A DNA stretch of 59,753 bases from Kiritimatiellia bacterium (GTDB taxonomy: Bacteria > Verrucomicrobiota > Kiritimatiellia > RFP12 > UBA1067). The number at the start of each line of letters is the position of its first letter. The first letter of the stretch is position 1. This document shows positions 56,380-59,753 of the stretch, in pieces. The translations under genes and the position numbers were made by a program. The stretch is taken from positions 1 to 59,753 of the forward strand of contig JAFWKK010000023.1 in NCBI GenBank assembly GCA_017514235.1. Direction: 5' to 3'. The notes beneath the pieces were generated by a model. That model did not search any database. It saw only the letters and a program-made list of their open reading frames with translations, and had not been told where the DNA came from.

Positions 56380-59300
56380 TCAGCGGACTATCAAGAGCGC
56401 GCCGGGAACTGAATATACCAGTTCCGTGCCCTCTGCCTCAATGGTGAACAAGCCGCGTTTTCTGCCAACGTACTTGACGTTGCGGACAAGCCGCTGGAAC
56501 GCTGCGGTCGAATCCGTCGCAGTCTTGACAAGCGTCTGCCTGCCGCTCTTGAACGCCGAGGCGTCGATAACGAGCTCGACTGGAGCGACGGCGGCGCTGT
56601 TTTCATCGTCATACACCGTTACGCCGCCCGCTGTCACGACGGGCGTATCCGCGAAACCATTCTCCGGCAGCGTGAACTTCAGCGTCGATCCCATGCGCAG
56701 CTTCAGCGAGTAGGCGTCCGTGCTGGCGAGGTTGATGCGCGGCGCCGCGCCGGACACGTTCAGGAAGTGGTTGGAGCTGCTGTAAACACTATCGGTGTAG
56801 GGGCCAAGGTAGATGGCCTTGCAGTTCACCGTCGCGTTGCTCACGTTGACGCCGCTGAACGACGCATCGCCACCGGCCGTGCCAACCTCTATCCGCGCGG
56901 TCGAGCCGTCGAACATGGAGCCGTCCAGCACGTTGAGAACGCATCTCCTGCACTCATACCCGGTGTTTGCCACGCCCACAAAGAAGCGAGCCGTGCTCGA
57001 TCCCAGCGTAAGCGTGGCGTTGTTCCGAAGCGTCATCGTAGAGCCGCCGCTGTCCTTGGCCATGTACGACACGCCGATCGCAAAGCCCGCGCCTCCGTAG
57101 CTGAACGAGGCGTTGTCCACGACGATGCTGCCAGAGCCCGGCAGATCCTCAAAACTGCGCCCGATGCTGCTGATTCCGGAACCCAAGGCACTGAAATTCT
57201 CGGCGCTGGCATTCACGGCAAGAGACGCGCCGTCGCTGACGACCACATCCACGTCGTTGTATCCCCGGAAGCTATAGAAGGTTCCCTTTGTGCCAGCTCC
57301 CGTGAATTCGACAAGCGCCCTGTCGTACTTGCCGGCCGGATAGGCGTCAATGCGGTTCTGCTTGCTGTACACCGTCATTTCGCCACCGCAGGAGAATGTC
57401 GCGCCCCCCGCAACGCGAAGCGCCGTGCACATACCTTCCAGCGCCACGTCCTTGCGGATTGTCGCCGTCGTGTCCGGGCCTTCCACGCAGAACGTTCCGG
57501 AACCATACCGCAAAGCATCCTCGTAGTCTTTCCATTTCACGTTGTCAACGATGCGGTTCGCAAGATCGCCGATTCTGATGGACTCGGCCTGGAACGTGCC
57601 GTTGGTGAGATTCAGTCGGGCAAAACGCATGTCGTTGTAGCCGCTTCTCGCCTCGCCCCTGTACGAACCCAGAACCGTCAGCTTGTGGCCGCCCATGTCG
57701 ACCGTCGCATCGATCGGGCGCGAGGGGAAGTAGTACACATGGCCGTTCCGCGCCCGCATCGCGCCAACCGTCCTGTCGCGATCCAGCGAAATCGTGTACG
57801 TTCCGTACGGCAGCTCGACCGTGCTTTCTGTGCCGGGAACCGCCTTCGCCACGCCAATGCCGCTCCAGTTGCCGACGGTTCCGAACGAGCCGTCACCGCC
57901 GTTCCACCACTTCGAGTTCGCATAGCGCACGGTGTCGATCTTGTTGTTCACGTACACCTTCTCGTAATTCAGCTGGCTGCTGTACGCGCGCACTGAATAG
58001 ATGCGCCCGCAGAAGCTGTAGGAGCCTCTGCGTCCGCCGACGTGGACGACGTTGTCGCCAACGCCCCATGAGTCGTCCCACGCTTCAAGGTTCTTCTTCT
58101 CGCCATCGACGTATGGGGTGGCGTCGGCAACAGACTCGCCAGATCCCCTCACCCACGAAAGCGAATGGTTGCCGCCCTGCGTGAAGTCCATCGTGCGGTT
58201 CGCGACGCCGTTCTGCCACATGGTGCGGCTTCCGGCGAGAACGCAGTAGCGGTCGATTCCGTTCGAGAAGAGCCAAGCATTGTACGTTCCGCCAAGCCGC
58301 TCGTTGCGGAACACCACCTCAAGCGAGCTGTACTCAAGCGGGGCCGTGCCGTATGCGGCGGGACGGTAGATGCCGGCGGCATCCACGCCGTTGTTGCAGA
58401 GCATCGCGCCGGCTGTCCACTGGACGATATCCGTGTCAACCGTCATGTCCTGACCGCCGGGAACCAGATTCTTCCAGGTTGTAGCCGTCGGGCTGTGCGT
58501 TCCCGTGCCGGCGTTGTCTTTCGCGTCCCAGAACGCGACCATGCCGGTCGGGTCGTACATAGCGGACGTGAAGAAGCGCTTCACGTCGATGGCGTGGTTC
58601 CTGGCGATCTCCTGCGCCGTCAGGGCGCGGTTGTAGAGACGAATCGCGTACACCTCGCCCTCCCAGCCGTAGCTCGCGCCCGCCGTATCCACCGAGCGCC
58701 AGCCGAGCGTGATTCTGTTGTCGCCGGCGCCCCATGTGTTGTACAGCCTGTTGTCCGATTTACCTGCGCCATCGATGAAGACGTCGGTTACGGTGTCGTT
58801 GTCGTCGTATGTTGCGACCGCCGAAGTGGGATCGTACGTCTTCACCTTTGCCCAGTACGTTCTGTCGGTCCTAGTAACCTCTCTTCCGTCAAAGTACACC
58901 ATGCTGAAGGGATAGGTGTACGCGCTGTGGTCGAACGCAACATAGCGCGAACGGTCGCCGCCCCAGAACAGGATGCGTCCCGACCGCGACGTCATCTTGT
59001 ACACCACCTCGATCGTCTTGTACTTCGGCACGACGCCATCTACGCCGCAGACTGCCGCCTTGCAGAGGGAGATGTTGCTGAAGTAGAGGGCGATGCCGCG
59101 CCGCCATTCGGCGTTGCGCCCTTCGGCGTGGAGTCCGCCGACGATGGTGAGGTCGTTGTTGCCGGCGAGGTCCTTCCACGTCGTCGCGGTCGGGTCGTGC
59201 GTTCCCGTGCCGACGTTATCGATGCCGTCCCACTGAGCCATCAGCCCATCCTGCACATAGCTCGAACTCGTCACCGGATCATCCTCCGCGTACTCCGATG

Positions 59301-59613
59301 GCATGAACCTCGCCTTGTCTATCGCGGAGTTCCCGGCTATCTCCTCCGCCGTCAGGACGCGGTCGTAGAGACGGATGGCATAGACCTCGCCCGTCCAAGG
59401 ATATCCCCCCGTAAGCGACCTGTTGCCGACAGTAACCTTGCCATCGCCCGTGCCCCAGCCATTATTGACAGCCGTTCCGCTCTTCGCCGCACCGTTGAAA
59501 TAGAGGTTGATGACCGTCGAACCGTCGTATGTGGCTGCGGCAAAGCAAATCTCCTTCTGGTTGATTGTCCATTCAATACCCTTGGTTGACTTTTCTCCGT
59601 CGAAATAAAGTCT
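56380..59613 (-). pseudogene. LamG-module secreted protein, 5' end removed by an IS
   Basis: The coding frame is open from 59613 to 56380 (1077 codons). It starts mid-module with LYFDGEKSTKGIEWTINQKE, matching internal module sequence MVYFDGREV, and has an in-frame TAA two codons further up. No signal peptide remains. Two more modules follow (MAQWDGIDNVGTGTHDPTATTWKDLA, FWDAKDNAGTGTHSPTATTWKNLV), then a beta-helix-like half with GNWSGIGVAKAVPGTESTVELPYGTYTI. It ends GTELVYSVPGALLIVR. Transposase-like coding begins 52 nt away on the other strand. An internal ATG (59304) could start a shorter cytosolic product, but export would be lost. Confidence 0.75.
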
Positions 59614-59616
59614 TTA

Positions 59617-59753
59617 CTGGGTGGCTGATTGACGGGCCTTGCAGATTGTGATACCATTTCAGGCATGAAAGCGACTACCGAACATCCATATCCGAAGAAC
59701 TTTGAGGAGTTCCTTGATTGGTTCTCAACCGATCAAGACTGTGCAGATTACCT
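59617..59753 (+). mobile_element. Left end of an IS1595-like insertion sequence
   Basis: Between the broken LamG gene and the transposase start lies a stretch beginning near GGGTGGCTGATTGACGG, the probable terminal repeat. TTGACG at 59629-59634 with TACCAT 17 nt later could be the transposase promoter. The other end and any target duplication are outside the window, so the exact boundary (59611-59620) is uncertain. Confidence 0.6.
59665..59753 (+). CDS. IS1595-family (ISXO2-like) transposase, N-terminal fragment
   Basis: 29 complete codons before the window ends. The pattern YPKNFEEFLDWFSTDQDCAD matches the conserved N-terminus of IS1595-type transposases (F-P-x-F-x-E-F-x-x-x-F-x-T-E-x-x-C-x-x-Y-L), which is followed in the family by a zinc ribbon and a DDE/N domain not visible here. 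Orientation is opposite to the LamG gene it interrupts. Confidence 0.7.
   Translation, partial: MKATTEHPYPKNFEEFLDWFSTDQDCADY

Noticed and set aside
1-59753. CRISPR arrays, tRNA or rRNA genes
   Set aside because: No regularly spaced direct repeats with unique spacers, and no cloverleaf or rRNA-like sequence was recognised. The only short tandem array is the 7-bp repeat at 15195.

Overview
The window looks like a chromosome segment of an uncultured, high-GC, Gram-negative bacterium of the Kiritimatiellota / Verrucomicrobiota-Lentisphaerota group. This is inferred from gene content: many very large secreted LamG and autotransporter-associated beta-strand proteins, repeated DUF4838, GH39-like and Tat-exported metallo-beta-lactamase-fold genes, and fungus-free glycan-degradation loci typical of gut or sediment members. 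No rRNA or tRNA is visible to confirm it.

Layout. (1) 0.1-10.8 kb, plus strand: a LamG protein, a beta-strand-repeat protein, a GH39-like hydrolase and a GH2 beta-galactosidase-like enzyme. (2) 11.0-14.0 kb: a third large beta-strand protein interrupted by one in-frame amber codon, then a perfect palindromic terminator. (3) 14.2-18.4 kb, plus strand: a tight operon of zinc alcohol/polyol dehydrogenase, D-psicose/tagatose 3-epimerase, organophosphate antiporter and DUF89 phosphatase, all consistent with ketose or sugar-phosphate metabolism. (4) 18.4-20.6 kb: a GH78-type rhamnosidase. (5) 20.7-30.2 kb, minus strand: an accessory island built around a complete diversity-generating retroelement (DGR), two genes sharing a C-terminal domain (one with a GIY-YIG nuclease domain) and a PIN toxin-antitoxin pair. 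(6) 30.3-39.5 kb: an operon of LamG protein, DUF4838 and two MBL-fold proteins, with a divergent GntR/LacI-type regulator. (7) 39.6-51.1 kb, minus strand: a second operon of RpiB-like isomerase, beta-strand protein, MBL, GH39-like, DUF4838 and GH106-like genes. (8) 51.1-59.6 kb: a MITE-like hairpin, a GH42-like hydrolase coupled to a LamG protein, and another LamG gene whose 5' end is cut by an IS1595-like element at the window edge.

The most interesting system is the DGR. The template repeat (TR, 25082-25268) and variable repeat (VR, 26440-26635) differ almost only where the TR sense strand has adenine, and 18 of 20 TR Asn codons are changed in the VR. Gene order is: 41-aa secreted peptide, variable lectin-fold target, 166-aa unknown protein, avd, TR, reverse transcriptase, LRR protein, secreted protein. 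The genes from the 166-aa protein to the LRR protein are joined by 4-bp stop/start overlaps. One of these overlaps starts an ORF that runs in frame through the TR into the reverse transcriptase, so the TR may be translated. TR and VR also differ in the lengths of two AAC tracts.

Other unexplained structure: a conserved C-terminal tail on seven secreted proteins, a 27-bp repeat embedded in three unrelated coding regions, a 76-bp promoter module present twice, a ~230-bp nested inverted repeat in an operon leader, heptanucleotide tandem repeats before the epimerase gene, and promoters whose -10 box sits 7 nt before the start codon. Function calls rest on motif reading only; no database search was possible.
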